DNA of 64,000 nucleotides from Novosphingobium sp. Lineage in GTDB: Bacteria; Pseudomonadota; Alphaproteobacteria; Sphingomonadales; Sphingomonadaceae. The DNA is taken from the NCBI RefSeq assembly GCF_027531025.1, contig NZ_JAPZQX010000005.1, positions 62,001 through 126,000 on the forward strand, in the 5' to 3' direction. Positions 47,591 through 56,117 of the stretch are shown piece after piece; positions within the stretch are counted from its first letter, which is position 1; each line of letters starts with the position of its first letter. The translations under genes were made by a program, and so were the position numbers. The notes under the pieces were generated by a model. That model was not told the DNA's origin. It was given only the letters and a program-made list of their open reading frames with translations, and made no database searches.

Positions 47591-48177
47591 GCCTGCTGGT
47601 GCTCGCCTCGCAGAGCGGCTCGCGCCGGGCCATGCTCGAAGCTGCCGGGGTCGATTTCGTGGCCCGGCCGGCCGCGGTCGACGAACGCGCGATCGAGGCC
47701 GAGATGGGCGGTGCGCCGCCGGCCGAAGTGGCGCTGGCGTTGGCCCGGGCCAAGGCGCTCGCGGTCTCGCGCGAAGTGCCCGATGCCTGGGTGCTGGGGA
47801 GCGATTCGCTGGTTTCGGTCGAGGGGCGGCGGTTCGACAAGCCGGGCGGTCGGCACGAGGCGGCGCAGCACCTCGCCTTCTTCTCGGGCAAGGTGATGGA
47901 ACTGCACAGCGCGGCCGCCCTCGCCCGCAATGGCCATACCTATTGGGACCATGCCGACTGCGCTCGGCTGCAGGTTCGCCACCTGAGCGAGGCCTTCATC
48001 GAAAGCTACCTCGCCGCCGAATGGCCGGCCGTTGCCGCCTGTGTCGGGGTGTTCCGGATCGAGGCGCTGGGGGTACAATTGTTCGAGGCTATCGAAGGCA
48101 GTCATTTCACCGTCCTTGGTATGCCTTTGCTACCCGTGCTGGGGGCCTTGCGTGCCCGTGGAGTGCTGGTGGCGTGA
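47587..48177 (+). CDS. maf: Maf-like nucleotide pyrophosphatase
   Basis: Maf proteins hydrolyse non-canonical or damaged nucleoside triphosphates and are linked to septum control. The 196 residues show [19 protein letters not shown] at the N-terminus and the catalytic-region [38 protein letters not shown] and [16 protein letters not shown] follow. The start is GTG, overlapping the ppsR stop (GTGA), and the stop overlaps the aroE GTG. The exact nucleotide specificity cannot be read. Confidence 0.9.
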   Translation: MSLLVLASQSGSRRAMLEAAGVDFVARPAAVDERAIEAEMGGAPPAEVALALARAKALAVSREVPDAWVLGSDSLVSVEGRRFDKPGGRHEAAQHLAFFSGKVMELHSAAALARNGHTYWDHADCARLQVRHLSEAFIESYLAAEWPAVAACVGVFRIEALGVQLFEAIEGSHFTVLGMPLLPVLGALRARGVLVA

Positions 48178-49022
48178 CTGTGCCCTACGCCGAAGTGATC
48201 GGCGATCCGATCGCCCAGTCGAAGTCGCCCGCGATCCATGGTTTCTGGCTGGAACAGCTCGGGATCGCCGCAGAATACCGTGCCTGTCATGTCACGGCAG
48301 AGGGCCTCGCCGCTTACATCGCCACGCGGCGCACCGATCCGGCCTGGCGCGGCTGCAACGTCACCATGCCGCACAAGCAGGCGGTCATGTCCCTGCTCGA
48401 TGCCCTCGATCCCGAGGCCGAGCGGATCGGCGCGGTCAACACCGTGGTGCGCGGGACCGATGGCCTGCTGACGGGCTATAACACTGATGCACCAGGATTT
48501 ATGGAACCGGTCCTGCCGCTGTTGGGGGAGCAGGAATACCGCTTCGCCTATGTCATCGGCACCGGCGGCGCGGCGCGGGCGATCATTGATGCGCTGTTTC
48601 ACCACGAGTTCCTGATCTGGTCAATCAGCCGCAACCCGGCCAAGGCCCGGGCCGAATTCTTCGACTATCTGGGCCGCGACGAGGACTTTCTGCTCGATTT
48701 GGCCGCCCTGCCCGCCGGGCCGCTGCGCCCCGCTGATGCCGAGGTGTTCAGCTTGGTCATCAACGCCACCCCACTCGGCATGACCGGCCACCCGCCGCTT
48801 GACCTGCACTGGGGTGGATTTCTTGGTAATTCAGTTGCCTATGATATTGTGACGTCGCCGCTCGACACGCAATTGCTGCAGGATGCGCGGGCGCAGGGCC
48901 TCGTCACGATCGATGGCCTGGCCATGCTGATCGGCCAGGCGGCGGTCGCATTCGAGAAGTTCTTCGGCCAGCCTGCGCCGCGCCGCGCCGATACCGAATT
49001 GCGGAGCCTGCTCACGAAATGA
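48174..49022 (+). CDS. aroE: Shikimate dehydrogenase (NADP+)
   Basis: AroE reduces 3-dehydroshikimate to shikimate in aromatic amino-acid synthesis. The 282 residues contain [17 protein letters not shown], the catalytic lysine motif [11 protein letters not shown] and [20 protein letters not shown] and the nucleotide-binding [13 protein letters not shown] are also present. The start is GTG 48174, inside the maf stop (GTGA). The frame is open upstream through maf, but that part is not aroE. It overlaps coaE by 4 bp. Confidence 0.96.
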   Translation: MTVPYAEVIGDPIAQSKSPAIHGFWLEQLGIAAEYRACHVTAEGLAAYIATRRTDPAWRGCNVTMPHKQAVMSLLDALDPEAERIGAVNTVVRGTDGLLTGYNTDAPGFMEPVLPLLGEQEYRFAYVIGTGGAARAIIDALFHHEFLIWSISRNPAKARAEFFDYLGRDEDFLLDLAALPAGPLRPADAEVFSLVINATPLGMTGHPPLDLHWGGFLGNSVAYDIVTSPLDTQLLQDARAQGLVTIDGLAMLIGQAAVAFEKFFGQPAPRRADTELRSLLTK

Positions 49023-49624
49023 CCGAAAAGCGTCCCTTCATCCTCGGCCTCACCGGTTCGATCGGTATGGGCAAGAGCGCAGTCGCCGCGATGTTGCGCG
49101 GCCTTGGCGTGCCGGTGTTCGATGCCGATGCCGCGGTCCACGAGTTGCAGGGGCCGGGCGGTGCCTGCCTTGCGCCGATCGAGCGCGCCTTTCCCGGCAC
49201 GACCGGTGCGCAGGGGGTCGACCGGCAGAAGTTGGGCGCTGCCGTTTTCGGCAATCCCGAGGCGCTCAAACTGCTCGAATCGATCGTTCACCCCGAAGTG
49301 GCGGAAATGCGCCGGGCCTTCCTGGCTGACAATGCCGATGCCCCGCTGATCGTGTTCGATATCCCGTTGCTGTTCGAGAAGACCGGCAATCACGGGCTCG
49401 ATGCCGTCGCCGTGGTCTCTGCCCCTTACGAGCAGCAGCGCGAACGGGTCCTGGCCCGGCCGGGGATGACCGAGGAAAAGTTCGCCCAGATCCTCAAGTT
49501 GCAGGTGCCAGATGCCGAAAAGCGGGCGCGGGCCGATCATGTGATCGATACCGGTACTTCGCTGGCCGAAACGCGCCATGCGGTGGCGCGCCTTGTCCAT
49601 GCGATCACCGGTGCAAAGAATTAG
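49019..49624 (+). CDS. coaE: Dephospho-CoA kinase
   Basis: CoaE phosphorylates dephospho-CoA in the last step of coenzyme A synthesis. The 201 residues include the P-loop LTGSIGMGKSAVAAML and the substrate segment VPVFDADAAVHEL. IVFDIPLLFEKTG and the lid-region RVLARPGMTEEKFAQI follow. It starts in the aroE stop (ATGA) and is followed by dnaQ after 50 bp. Confidence 0.96.
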   Translation: MTEKRPFILGLTGSIGMGKSAVAAMLRGLGVPVFDADAAVHELQGPGGACLAPIERAFPGTTGAQGVDRQKLGAAVFGNPEALKLLESIVHPEVAEMRRAFLADNADAPLIVFDIPLLFEKTGNHGLDAVAVVSAPYEQQRERVLARPGMTEEKFAQILKLQVPDAEKRARADHVIDTGTSLAETRHAVARLVHAITGAKN

Positions 49625-49674
49625 CGAGTCGGCCCCTTGCCAGCGGCGAATCCCCGGCCGATATCTAGGGGGTA

Positions 49675-50361
49675 ATGCGCGAGATCATTTTCGACACCGA
49701 AACCACGGGGCTTGATCCCAGGAGCGGTGACCGGTTGGTGGAAATCGGCTGTGTCGAGATGGTCAACCGGGTCACGACCGGCGCCACTTTTCACTGCTAT
49801 TTCAACCCTGACCGCGACATGCCCGCTGCGGCCGAAGCAGTGCATGGCCTGTCCGCCACCTTCCTCTCCGACAAGCCGCGCTTCCATGAGAAAGCCGCCG
49901 AGTTCCTCGAATTCATCGGCGATTCGATGCTGGTGGCGCACAATGCCGGGTTCGACTTCGGCTTCGTGAACATGGAGCTGGAGATGTGCGGGCTCGATCC
50001 GCTCTCAAAGGAACGGATGATCGATACCGTGGCGCTCGCCCGGGTCCGCCATCCCGGGGCCAAGAACTCGCTCGATGCGCTGTGCACGCGGTATGGCATC
50101 GATCGCAGCCACCGCACGCTCCACGGTGCGCTGCTCGATGCTGAGCTGCTGGCCCAGGTCTATGTCGAACTGACCGGCGGGCGGCAGATCGGGCTGGAAC
50201 TGGCGGCCGATGCCAATGTGGTCAGCCTGGCCGAGCCCGTCGCCCGCCCGCAGCGCGATCGACCCTTCCGTGCGCCCCGCCCCCATGCACCCAGCGAGGC
50301 CGAACTGGCCGCCCACGCCGCATTGCTCGATTCGCTGAAGGAGCCGCTATGGCGTTCCTGA
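49675..50361 (+). CDS. dnaQ: DNA polymerase III epsilon subunit (3'-5' exonuclease)
   Basis: DnaQ is the proofreading exonuclease of the replicative polymerase. The 228 residues carry Exo I (IIFDTETTGLDPRSGDRLVE), Exo II (HNAGFDFGFVNMEL) and Exo III (HGALLDAELLAQVYVELTGG) with the DEDDh residues. The C-terminal segment that contacts the alpha subunit is short and charged. It is part of the conserved aroE-coaE-dnaQ run next to the proposed origin. Confidence 0.96.
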   Translation: MREIIFDTETTGLDPRSGDRLVEIGCVEMVNRVTTGATFHCYFNPDRDMPAAAEAVHGLSATFLSDKPRFHEKAAEFLEFIGDSMLVAHNAGFDFGFVNMELEMCGLDPLSKERMIDTVALARVRHPGAKNSLDALCTRYGIDRSHRTLHGALLDAELLAQVYVELTGGRQIGLELAADANVVSLAEPVARPQRDRPFRAPRPHAPSEAELAAHAALLDSLKEPLWRS

Positions 50362-50398
50362 GTGGATCGGCCTGATTCAACCAAGAGGAGAAGACCCC

Positions 50399-50965
50399 AT
50401 GGACATCCGCGTATCCGGCCACCAGATCGAAACCGGCGAAGCGCTCCAGGCCCATGCCCAGGAACGGATTTCCGCAGTGGTGAACAAGTACTTCTCTAAC
50501 GCGCTCTCTTCCTCTGTTACCTTCAACCGCGCCCCGGCCGGGGCCTTTCGGGCCGATATCGTCACCCATGTGATGCAGGGCCTGGTGCTCAAGGGCGCGG
50601 GCATTGCCCATGATGCCCACGTCGCGCTCGATCAGGCGGCGGAAAAGATCGACAAGCAGCTGCGCCGCTACAAGCGCCGGATCAAGGACCGGCACGAGGC
50701 CGCCGCCCATGCGATCAAAACCGAGGAAGCGGCCTATACCGTCTTCATCGAGCCCGATGCCGAAGAAGAGGAGGTTACCGTCGATGCCCCGGTGGTGATC
50801 GCCGAAACCCGCGTCGACGTGCCCGAAGCCAGTGTCTCCGACGCGGTGATGATGCTGGACCTGCGCAATACCAATGCCCTGCTGTTCAAGAATGCCGCCA
50901 CCGGCAAACACAACATGGTCTACCGCCGGGGCGACGGGTCAATCGGGTGGGTTGAACCTTCCTGA
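50399..50965 (+). CDS. hpf: Ribosome hibernation-promoting factor, long form
   Basis: Long HPF dimerises 70S ribosomes into inactive 100S particles in stationary phase. The 188 residues consist of an N-terminal S30AE domain (IRVSGHQIETGEALQAHAQE, then DQAAEKIDKQLRRYKRRIK) and an acidic linker. The C-terminal dimerisation domain is SVSDAVMMLDLRNTNALLF to GSIGWVEPS. The ribosome site AAGAGGAGAAG is strong. A ptsN-like gene follows after 124 bp in which I see no gene, an arrangement also known near rpoN in other proteobacteria; no rpoN is present here. Confidence 0.95.
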   Translation: MDIRVSGHQIETGEALQAHAQERISAVVNKYFSNALSSSVTFNRAPAGAFRADIVTHVMQGLVLKGAGIAHDAHVALDQAAEKIDKQLRRYKRRIKDRHEAAAHAIKTEEAAYTVFIEPDAEEEEVTVDAPVVIAETRVDVPEASVSDAVMMLDLRNTNALLFKNAATGKHNMVYRRGDGSIGWVEPS

Positions 50966-51089
50966 CCATAAGAGTATGGGCGCGCCTGACCTTTGGTGAG
51001 GGTGAGGGGGTGATGGTGCGGCAGCGATTCCGCCTCCCTTGCCTCCTGGCCAGTGCCAGCGCCCCCCGTTTCGGACCTATCCCACTGTC

Positions 51090-51551
51090 ATGACCGCACT
51101 TTTCACGCTCTTGCCCGAAGCCGTCGGCACTATCGCTGCTGACAGCAAGCAGACGATTCTCGAGCAGCTCGCGCAGCGATTCGCCGGAGTCTATGGCCTC
51201 GATCCGGTCCAGGTGCTGGAACGGATCGAAGAGCGGGAACGGCTCGGCAGCACCGGTTTCGGGCGCGGCGTGGCGATTCCCCATGCCCGCCTGCCCGGCT
51301 TGGCGCGCCCGGTCGCCGTGTTCCAGCGGCTAGAAGCCCCGGTCGCCTTCGATGCCGCCGATGGCATGCCGGTCGATCTGGTGTTCGGCCTGCTTTCGCC
51401 CGAGGCCGCCGGGGCCGCGCACCTCCATGCGCTGGCGGCGATCAGCCGGATGATGCGCGACGAGGCCATGCATGCCGCGCTGAGCGAGGCCCCGGGGGCC
51501 GAGGCGCTTTACGCCCTGCTTGCCAATGTCATCGACCGCGACGCCGCCTGA
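51090..51551 (+). CDS. ptsN: PTS IIA-like nitrogen-regulatory protein PtsN
   Basis: EIIA-Ntr is the terminal phosphate acceptor of the regulatory nitrogen PTS. The 153 residues begin MTALFTLLPEAVGTIAAD. They contain the family phospho-histidine region GFGRGVAIPHARLPGL and the segment DLVFGLLSPEAAGAAHLHAL with the second conserved histidine. An upstream in-frame start at 51039 lacks conserved sequence. Its 3' end overlaps the thioesterase gene by 26 bp. Confidence 0.9.
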   Translation: MTALFTLLPEAVGTIAADSKQTILEQLAQRFAGVYGLDPVQVLERIEERERLGSTGFGRGVAIPHARLPGLARPVAVFQRLEAPVAFDAADGMPVDLVFGLLSPEAAGAAHLHALAAISRMMRDEAMHAALSEAPGAEALYALLANVIDRDAA

Positions 51552-52014
51552 CGGGGGTGTGACCGGTGCCGCGCTGCACTGGCGCGCGCTGGAAAGCCTC
51601 TATGCCTCGGCACCGGTCAACCGGCTGTTCGAATCCGAATTGACCGTGACCGGCGAAGGCAGCGCCCGGATCGTCTTCAACGTGACCGAGAGCTGCTATC
51701 ACGCGGCCGGGGCGGCGCACGGCACGATCTATTTCAAGATGCTGGACGATGCCGCCTTCTATGCGGCCAACACGCTGGTAACCGACCGTTTCCTGTTGAC
51801 TACGGCCTTCAACCTCCATTTCACCAAGCCGGTCCGCACCGGGCAGGTCATTGCCGAAGGGCGCTGGGTTTCCGGGCGCAAGCGGGTGCTGGTCGCGGAA
51901 AGCCGGCTGGTCGATGCCGAGGGCGAGGAAATTGGCCGCGGCACCGGCACCTTCATGCGCAGCCGCATCGCCCTGGCTGGCTTGCCGGGCTATGCCGCCA
52001 AGCTTGGCGGTTAG
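51526..52014 (+). CDS. PaaI family hotdog-fold thioesterase
   Basis: A 162-residue hotdog-fold acyl-CoA thioesterase candidate. Typical elements are CYHAAGAAHGTIYFKMLDDAA, where the central helix and its acidic residue form the active site. LTTAFNLHFTKPVRTGQV and GTGTFMRSRIA follow. The ATG at 51526 lies inside ptsN in another frame; a GTG a few codons later is also possible. Substrate not predictable. A DUF1491 gene follows 4 bp later. Confidence 0.84.
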   Translation: MSSTATPPDGGVTGAALHWRALESLYASAPVNRLFESELTVTGEGSARIVFNVTESCYHAAGAAHGTIYFKMLDDAAFYAANTLVTDRFLLTTAFNLHFTKPVRTGQVIAEGRWVSGRKRVLVAESRLVDAEGEEIGRGTGTFMRSRIALAGLPGYAAKLGG

Positions 52015-52018
52015 GGCC

Positions 52019-52348
52019 ATGGAACCGCGCCTGCCCGCACAGTTCGAGGTGGGCGCCCTGATCCGGCTGGTCGAGGCGGCAGGTGGCTTTGCCACTGTCC
52101 TGCGCAAAGGTGAACGCGATGGCGGGACAATCCTTGTCGTCCTGACCGAAAAGGGCGGAAATACGCGAGTTTTCGAACGCATGCCGCGTCCCGACGGTAC
52201 GCGGGAATGGCTCCTTGCCAAGGCTGAAGATCCTGAAAACAGACAGGAAATCCAGGAATGGCTGGCACGCCGTGGTAACCAGGACCCCGACCTGTGGATT
52301 GTCGAACTGGATATCGTGAATGGTGAACGGTTCATCCGATCGGGGTGA
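52019..52348 (+). CDS. DUF1491 family protein
   Basis: A 109-residue soluble protein of the DUF1491 family: MEPRLPAQFEVGALIRLVEA, TILVVLTEKGGNTRVFERM and the C-terminal DPDLWIVELDIVNGERFI. No function is known for the family. It is the last gene of the hpf-ptsN-thioesterase run. The 208 bp that follow hold no gene I can support and probably contain the promoter for the cell wall hydrolase gene. Confidence 0.82.
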   Translation: MEPRLPAQFEVGALIRLVEAAGGFATVLRKGERDGGTILVVLTEKGGNTRVFERMPRPDGTREWLLAKAEDPENRQEIQEWLARRGNQDPDLWIVELDIVNGERFIRSG

Positions 52349-52556
52349 GCGGTGGGTTGACTTTGCTGCACTGCGGAATCAAGGGGGCGCACCTTTGTTT
52401 GTGCGCAGGCGGCGCGGGCGGCGTTTCGGCCCTTCGCGCTAGCACGCAGACGGGGGACAGCCGGCAGGATTATCGGCCGGGGGCAGTCTGATCTAGGTTT
52501 TTCCGCCCCCTTCCCATCCTGCGCCGGGCGCGTCCACCGCCCAATAAGACGGACGA

Positions 52557-53189
52557 ATGCGCCGCATTCACAACAGTACCAAGCTCAACCGCGCCAGCGC
52601 CAGCGCCATCGCTGTCGCCGCGAGCCTCATGATGATCCTGGTCAGCGCCAACGGTTCGGGCGCTGCCGCGGAAACCAAGGTTCCCGCACTGATCCAGGCA
52701 GAACCCCCCATCCAGACCATTTCCCAGCCGGTGATCCAGCCGCTACCGTCGGAAGACGCGGAGGAGAGCACTGTTGCCGCGAGCCTGGCAGATCTGGTCG
52801 TGGCCCAGCCCCAGCCCGAAGAGCTCTCACACGATCTCACCTGCCTGGCCGGGGCGATCTATTTCGAAGCCAAGGGTGAATCGCTGGAAGGCCAGCTGGC
52901 GGTGGGCCGGGTGATCGTCACCCGTTCCAAGTCGGGCCGCTTCCCGGAAACCTATTGCGGCGTGGTTTACCAGCCGTCGCAGTTCTCGTTCGTGCGCGGC
53001 AAGTCGATGCCGACGATCAACCGCAATTCGCGCCATTGGAAGAATGCCGTGGCGATTGCCCAGATCGCGCATGAAGGCACCTGGCGCAGCCCGGTGGAAG
53101 GCGCGCTGTTCTTCCACGCAGCCTATGTCTCGCCCGGCTGGCGCCTCAAGCGCATGGCCCGCGTCGACAATCACGTTTTCTATCGTTGA
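52557..53189 (+). CDS. SleB-like cell wall hydrolase
   Basis: A 210-residue exported protein with an N-terminal signal or anchor (SAIAVAASLMMILVSANGSG) and a linker rich in Pro, Ile and Gln. The C-terminal hydrolase_2 (SleB) domain contains LAGAIYFEAKGESLEGQLAV, with the predicted catalytic glutamate, then CGVVYQPSQFSF and GALFFHAAYVSPGW. It likely acts as a lytic transglycosylase or amidase on peptidoglycan. A strong UUCG-loop terminator follows at 53214-53231. Confidence 0.88.
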   Translation: MRRIHNSTKLNRASASAIAVAASLMMILVSANGSGAAAETKVPALIQAEPPIQTISQPVIQPLPSEDAEESTVAASLADLVVAQPQPEELSHDLTCLAGAIYFEAKGESLEGQLAVGRVIVTRSKSGRFPETYCGVVYQPSQFSFVRGKSMPTINRNSRHWKNAVAIAQIAHEGTWRSPVEGALFFHAAYVSPGWRLKRMARVDNHVFYR

Positions 53190-53213
53190 ACGGATTTTAC
53201 CGCTGATCGGAAC

Positions 53214-53231
53214 GGGGGGCTTCGGCCCCCC
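53214..53231 (+). terminator. UUCG-loop terminator after the cell wall hydrolase gene
   Basis: GGGGGGC-TTCG-GCCCCCC forms a perfect seven-pair stem with the very stable TTCG loop, flanked by GGAA/TTCC that can extend it past one bulge. TTCCTTTTG follows. Confidence 0.88.
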
Positions 53232-53248
53232 TTCCTTTTGCTAAGGCT

Positions 53249-54022
53249 TCAGCGGCGCAGTTCGACCCAGATCGGGGCGTGATCGCTGGCCTTTTCCCGG
53301 CCGCGATGATCCTTGTCGACCCCGCAGGCCAGTAACCGGTCAGCCAGCTCCGGTGAAAGCAGGGCATGGTCGATCCGGAACCCGTGATCGCGCTGCCAGG
53401 CCCCGGCCTGGTAATCCCAATAGGTCCAGACTCCGCCGCGCGGATTGTGCGTGGCGATGGCATCAGTCCAGCCATCGGCCAGAAGCCGCATGTAGGCATC
53501 GCGCGATTCGGGCTGCATCAGCGCATCGTCGGCCATGGCCTTGGGCGACCAGATGTCGCGGTCGGTCGGGATCACGTTGTAATCGCCCAGCACCACGGCG
53601 GGCGCTTCCTCGGCCATGATGGCTCGCATCCGGGTGCGCAGGCGCTCCATCCAAGCGAGCTTGTAATCGAACTTGGGGCCTGGCTGCGGATTGCCGTTCG
53701 GCAGGTAGATGTTGACGATCCGGGTGTCGAACACCTCGACCTCAAGATAGCGGGACTGCGCGTCGTCCGGGTCTCCGGGCAGGCCTTGCTGCACTACGAC
53801 TGGTCTGGTCCCGTCGGCCAGCACGGCCACCCCGTTGAAACCCTTCTGCCCGTGCCACACGGCCTGATAACCGATCTGCTCGAACTCGGCGGCGGGAAAG
53901 CCCTCGTCCTGGGTCTTGATTTCCTGCAGGCAGGCGACCGCCGGGCGGGTTTCCGCCAGCCATTCGAGCAGCCGCGGCAGCCGGGCCTTGATCCCGTTGA
54001 TGTTGAACGAGGCGATCCGCAC
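53249..54022 (-). CDS. xthA: Exodeoxyribonuclease III
   Basis: XthA is the AP endonuclease and 3' exonuclease of base-excision repair. The 257 residues have IASFNINGIKARLPRLLEWL and CLQEIKTQDEGFP, where the glutamate binds metal. LGDYNVIPTDRDIWSPKA, WTYWDYQAGAWQRDHGFRID and SDHAPIWVEL follow. The start is GTG at 54022. It lies 9 bp after the ErpA-like gene on the same strand and converges with the cell wall hydrolase gene. Confidence 0.95.
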   Translation of the reverse strand: MRIASFNINGIKARLPRLLEWLAETRPAVACLQEIKTQDEGFPAAEFEQIGYQAVWHGQKGFNGVAVLADGTRPVVVQQGLPGDPDDAQSRYLEVEVFDTRIVNIYLPNGNPQPGPKFDYKLAWMERLRTRMRAIMAEEAPAVVLGDYNVIPTDRDIWSPKAMADDALMQPESRDAYMRLLADGWTDAIATHNPRGGVWTYWDYQAGAWQRDHGFRIDHALLSPELADRLLACGVDKDHRGREKASDHAPIWVELRR

Positions 54023-54031
54023 CGGCTGTGA

Positions 54032-54364
54032 TCAGACCGCGAAGCTGGAGCCGCAGCCACAGCCGGCGGCTGCCTGCGGATTCTCGACCTTGAAGGCAGA
54101 ACCGCCCAGCGAATCGACGAAATCGACCGTGCTGCCAGCGACCAGGTCGAGGCTGACCGGGTCGACCACCAGTTTCACGCCATCGGTCTCGACCACCAGG
54201 TCATCGTCGTCGATGCTCTCGGCCAGGCCGAAGCGGTACTGGAAGCCCGAGCAGCCGCCACCCTCGACCGCCAGGCGCAAGGCAGCCGGCTTGCCCTGCT
54301 TGGCAGCAATGAAGGCCACGCGCGCGGCGGCGGCGGGACTGAGGTTCATGGTCGGCGCATCCAT
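54032..54364 (-). CDS. Iron-sulfur cluster insertion protein, IscA/ErpA family
   Basis: A 110-residue A-type carrier that passes Fe-S clusters to apoproteins. The three conserved cysteines are present in EGGGCSGFQY and the C-terminal CGCGSSF. DSLGGSAFKVENP is also typical. ErpA is the closest description, but IscA/SufA types cannot be fully separated by eye. It precedes xthA by 9 bp. Confidence 0.92.
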   Translation of the reverse strand: MDAPTMNLSPAAAARVAFIAAKQGKPAALRLAVEGGGCSGFQYRFGLAESIDDDDLVVETDGVKLVVDPVSLDLVAGSTVDFVDSLGGSAFKVENPQAAAGCGCGSSFAV

Positions 54365-54406
54365 GGTGCCGATGTAGGCCGAGCAGCCCCGGCCCGCAAG
54401 GTGGCG

Positions 54407-54835
54407 TCAGGCGCTCTGAATATAGCTGCGCATGGCCTCGGCCTCGCTTTCGATCCGTTCGATCCGGTATTTCACCAGATCGCCGATCGAAACGAAGCCG
54501 ATCATCGCCCCATCGCGCACCACCGGCAAGTGCCGGATCCGCCGCCGGGTCATCAGCCCCAGTGCCTCGAGCACCTCGGTCGCCGGATCGACCGTGATGG
54601 CCGGTGCGGTCATCACGTCGCCCACCGGGCCGTCCAGCATCGCCGGGCCGACTGCGGCGAGGCGATAGACCACATCGCGTTCCGAAAAGATTCCGGCGAT
54701 CGCCCCGTCTTTCAGTACCGGCAGGGCGCCGATCCGCTTTTCGGCCAGCAGCGCGACGGCTTCGCGCACGGTGGCCGCTACATCGATTGAAATGATCGGG
54801 CCGCTGCGACCCTCGATCAGGCGGCCAATGGTCAT
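54407..54835 (-). CDS. CBS-domain pair protein
   Basis: A 142-residue protein made of two CBS domains: TVREAVALLAEKRIGALPVL with GIFSERDVVYRLAA, then VLEALGLMTRRRIRHLPVV with GFVSIGDLVKYRIE. Such stand-alone pairs bind adenine nucleotides and sense energy state. GGGGGAGG precedes ATG 54835; longer in-frame starts up to 55000 are not conserved in character. It is divergent from the small membrane protein gene at 54961. Confidence 0.88.
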   Translation of the reverse strand: MTIGRLIEGRSGPIISIDVAATVREAVALLAEKRIGALPVLKDGAIAGIFSERDVVYRLAAVGPAMLDGPVGDVMTAPAITVDPATEVLEALGLMTRRRIRHLPVVRDGAMIGFVSIGDLVKYRIERIESEAEAMRSYIQSA

Positions 54836-54960
54836 GGCTATCCTCCCCCAGCCGGAACCGGATGATGCCATGATCCGGCGGCGATGGCGAGTCCGCCCAT
54901 TCGTCCCGCCCGCTGGCCTGCCTCTTGCCTTGCCGCGCGCAGAGGCGCATGGCGCGGTCC

Positions 54961-55233
54961 ATGAACCGTTCGCCGCTTGAAAATCCCGAACTCGCTGCAA
55001 TCGCCTGGGGCCGGTACAAGCGCCTGATGCGCAATTGGGCCCTGGTCACGCTGGTGGTCTGCGTCGGTTTGATCGTTTACCTGGCCCTCGAATTCGGCCT
55101 GCCCTCGATCCATCTCTACATCGCGACCGTGCTGGGCACGGCCGGTTTCATGATGCTGACGGTGGCGCTGATGGCCCTGTTGTTCCTCTCCAGCGGAACC
55201 GGCCACGACGAAGCTGTCGACGAACGCGACTGA
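54961..55233 (+). CDS. Small two-helix membrane protein, unknown family
   Basis: A 90-residue protein with a basic N-terminal part (WGRYKRLMRN) and two transmembrane helices (LVTLVVCVGLIVYLALEFG and TVLGTAGFMMLTVALMALL). A short acidic tail follows. I do not recognise the family with certainty; similar small proteins are common in sphingomonads. Its end lies 4 bp from the stop of the convergent ferredoxin-like gene. Confidence 0.65.
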   Translation: MNRSPLENPELAAIAWGRYKRLMRNWALVTLVVCVGLIVYLALEFGLPSIHLYIATVLGTAGFMMLTVALMALLFLSSGTGHDEAVDERD

Positions 55234-55237
55234 GCGC

Positions 55238-55555
55238 TCAGCCCTGAGTCGCAGCCGGCGGATCGAGGCGGTATTCAGCCACCGGCTCGCCGCCGATCAG
55301 GTGTTGCTGGATGATCCGTTCCAGCACTTCGGGCGTGCATGAGTGGTACCAGGTCGGCCCGGGCCAGACCACCGCGACCGGACCGGCCGCGCAGACCCGC
55401 AGGCAGCCCACCTTGTTGCGCAGCACCCCGGTGTGGCCCCCCAGGCCGAGTTCACCCAGCCGCTTCTTCAGGAATTTCCACGCCTCTTGCCCGCTGGCGA
55501 GGTCGCAGCACTTGGGTTCGCCGGGATCGGCACAGAGGAAGATCTGCCAGCGCAC
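55238..55555 (-). CDS. Thioredoxin-like (2Fe-2S) ferredoxin
   Basis: A 105-residue protein of the thioredoxin-fold [2Fe-2S] ferredoxin type. The four ligands are likely in [14 protein letters not shown] and [14 protein letters not shown]. The spacing and the [21 protein letters not shown] end fit the (2Fe-2S) domain family. The start is GTG at 55555. It is the last of a minus-strand run after pcm-like, tolC and popZ-like genes, 73 bp after popZ. Confidence 0.85.
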   Translation of the reverse strand: MRWQIFLCADPGEPKCCDLASGQEAWKFLKKRLGELGLGGHTGVLRNKVGCLRVCAAGPVAVVWPGPTWYHSCTPEVLERIIQQHLIGGEPVAEYRLDPPAATQG

Positions 55556-55628
55556 GGCATGACCGCCCAGCCGATCAAGCCGGGTGCGGGCTTCGGCGAT
55601 TTCGGCAGGGAGATGGTCGGCCAGCGGG

Positions 55629-56081
55629 TCAGACCTTCTTGCCGACGATCCGCGCGATCTCGGCTGCGACCATGCGTTCGACCAGCGGCGGCAGGTTCTT
55701 GTCGAGCCATTCCGCCAGGGCCGGGCGCAGCAGTTCGCGGGTCAGCCCTTCAAGCGAGGTTTCGCCCGAACGGACGATCTGCGGGGGGACGCCGGGTTCG
55801 GCCAGCATGGCCAGCGCGGCCAGCGATTCGCGCATCGAACTGGCGCGCTCCTCGGGCAGCAGTGGCGATTCGTCGACCGCTTCATCCTCGGTCAGTTCCG
55901 CCGACGAATCGAGTTCGAAGACATCGTCGTCCGCTGCTTCGGCCGGTTCGGGGGAGGGGCGCAGGCCGCGCTCTTCGCGCACCTTGCGTTCAACCGCGGC
56001 AATTGCCCGATTGTCGCGTGCGATCACCTTCTTGATCGATTCGAGGATTTCCTCGACCGAAGGTTCACCGGTCTGGCGCAT
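55629..56081 (-). CDS. popZ: PopZ-like polar organizing protein (DUF2497)
   Basis: PopZ forms a polar hub that captures ParB-parS complexes and recruits cell-cycle regulators in Caulobacter. The 150-residue product has the short N-terminal helix [20 protein letters not shown] that binds partners. A long acidic Pro/Glu/Asp-rich middle follows (about 45-100). The conserved C-terminal oligomerisation helices include [20 protein letters not shown] and AEIARIV. This is the typical DUF2497/PopZ layout, with a somewhat short middle. It follows tolC by 36 bp, and a CGTCCC/GGGACG hairpin lies in that gap (56098-56114). Confidence 0.88.
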   Translation of the reverse strand: MRQTGEPSVEEILESIKKVIARDNRAIAAVERKVREERGLRPSPEPAEAADDDVFELDSSAELTEDEAVDESPLLPEERASSMRESLAALAMLAEPGVPPQIVRSGETSLEGLTRELLRPALAEWLDKNLPPLVERMVAAEIARIVGKKV

Positions 56082-56117
56082 CGCATAACCCCCATGGCGT
56101 CCCGATCCGGGACGGAA

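Noticed and set aside
50966..50979. CCATA-AGAG-TATGG after hpf as terminator
   Set aside because: Only five pairs with no T tract; too weak to call.
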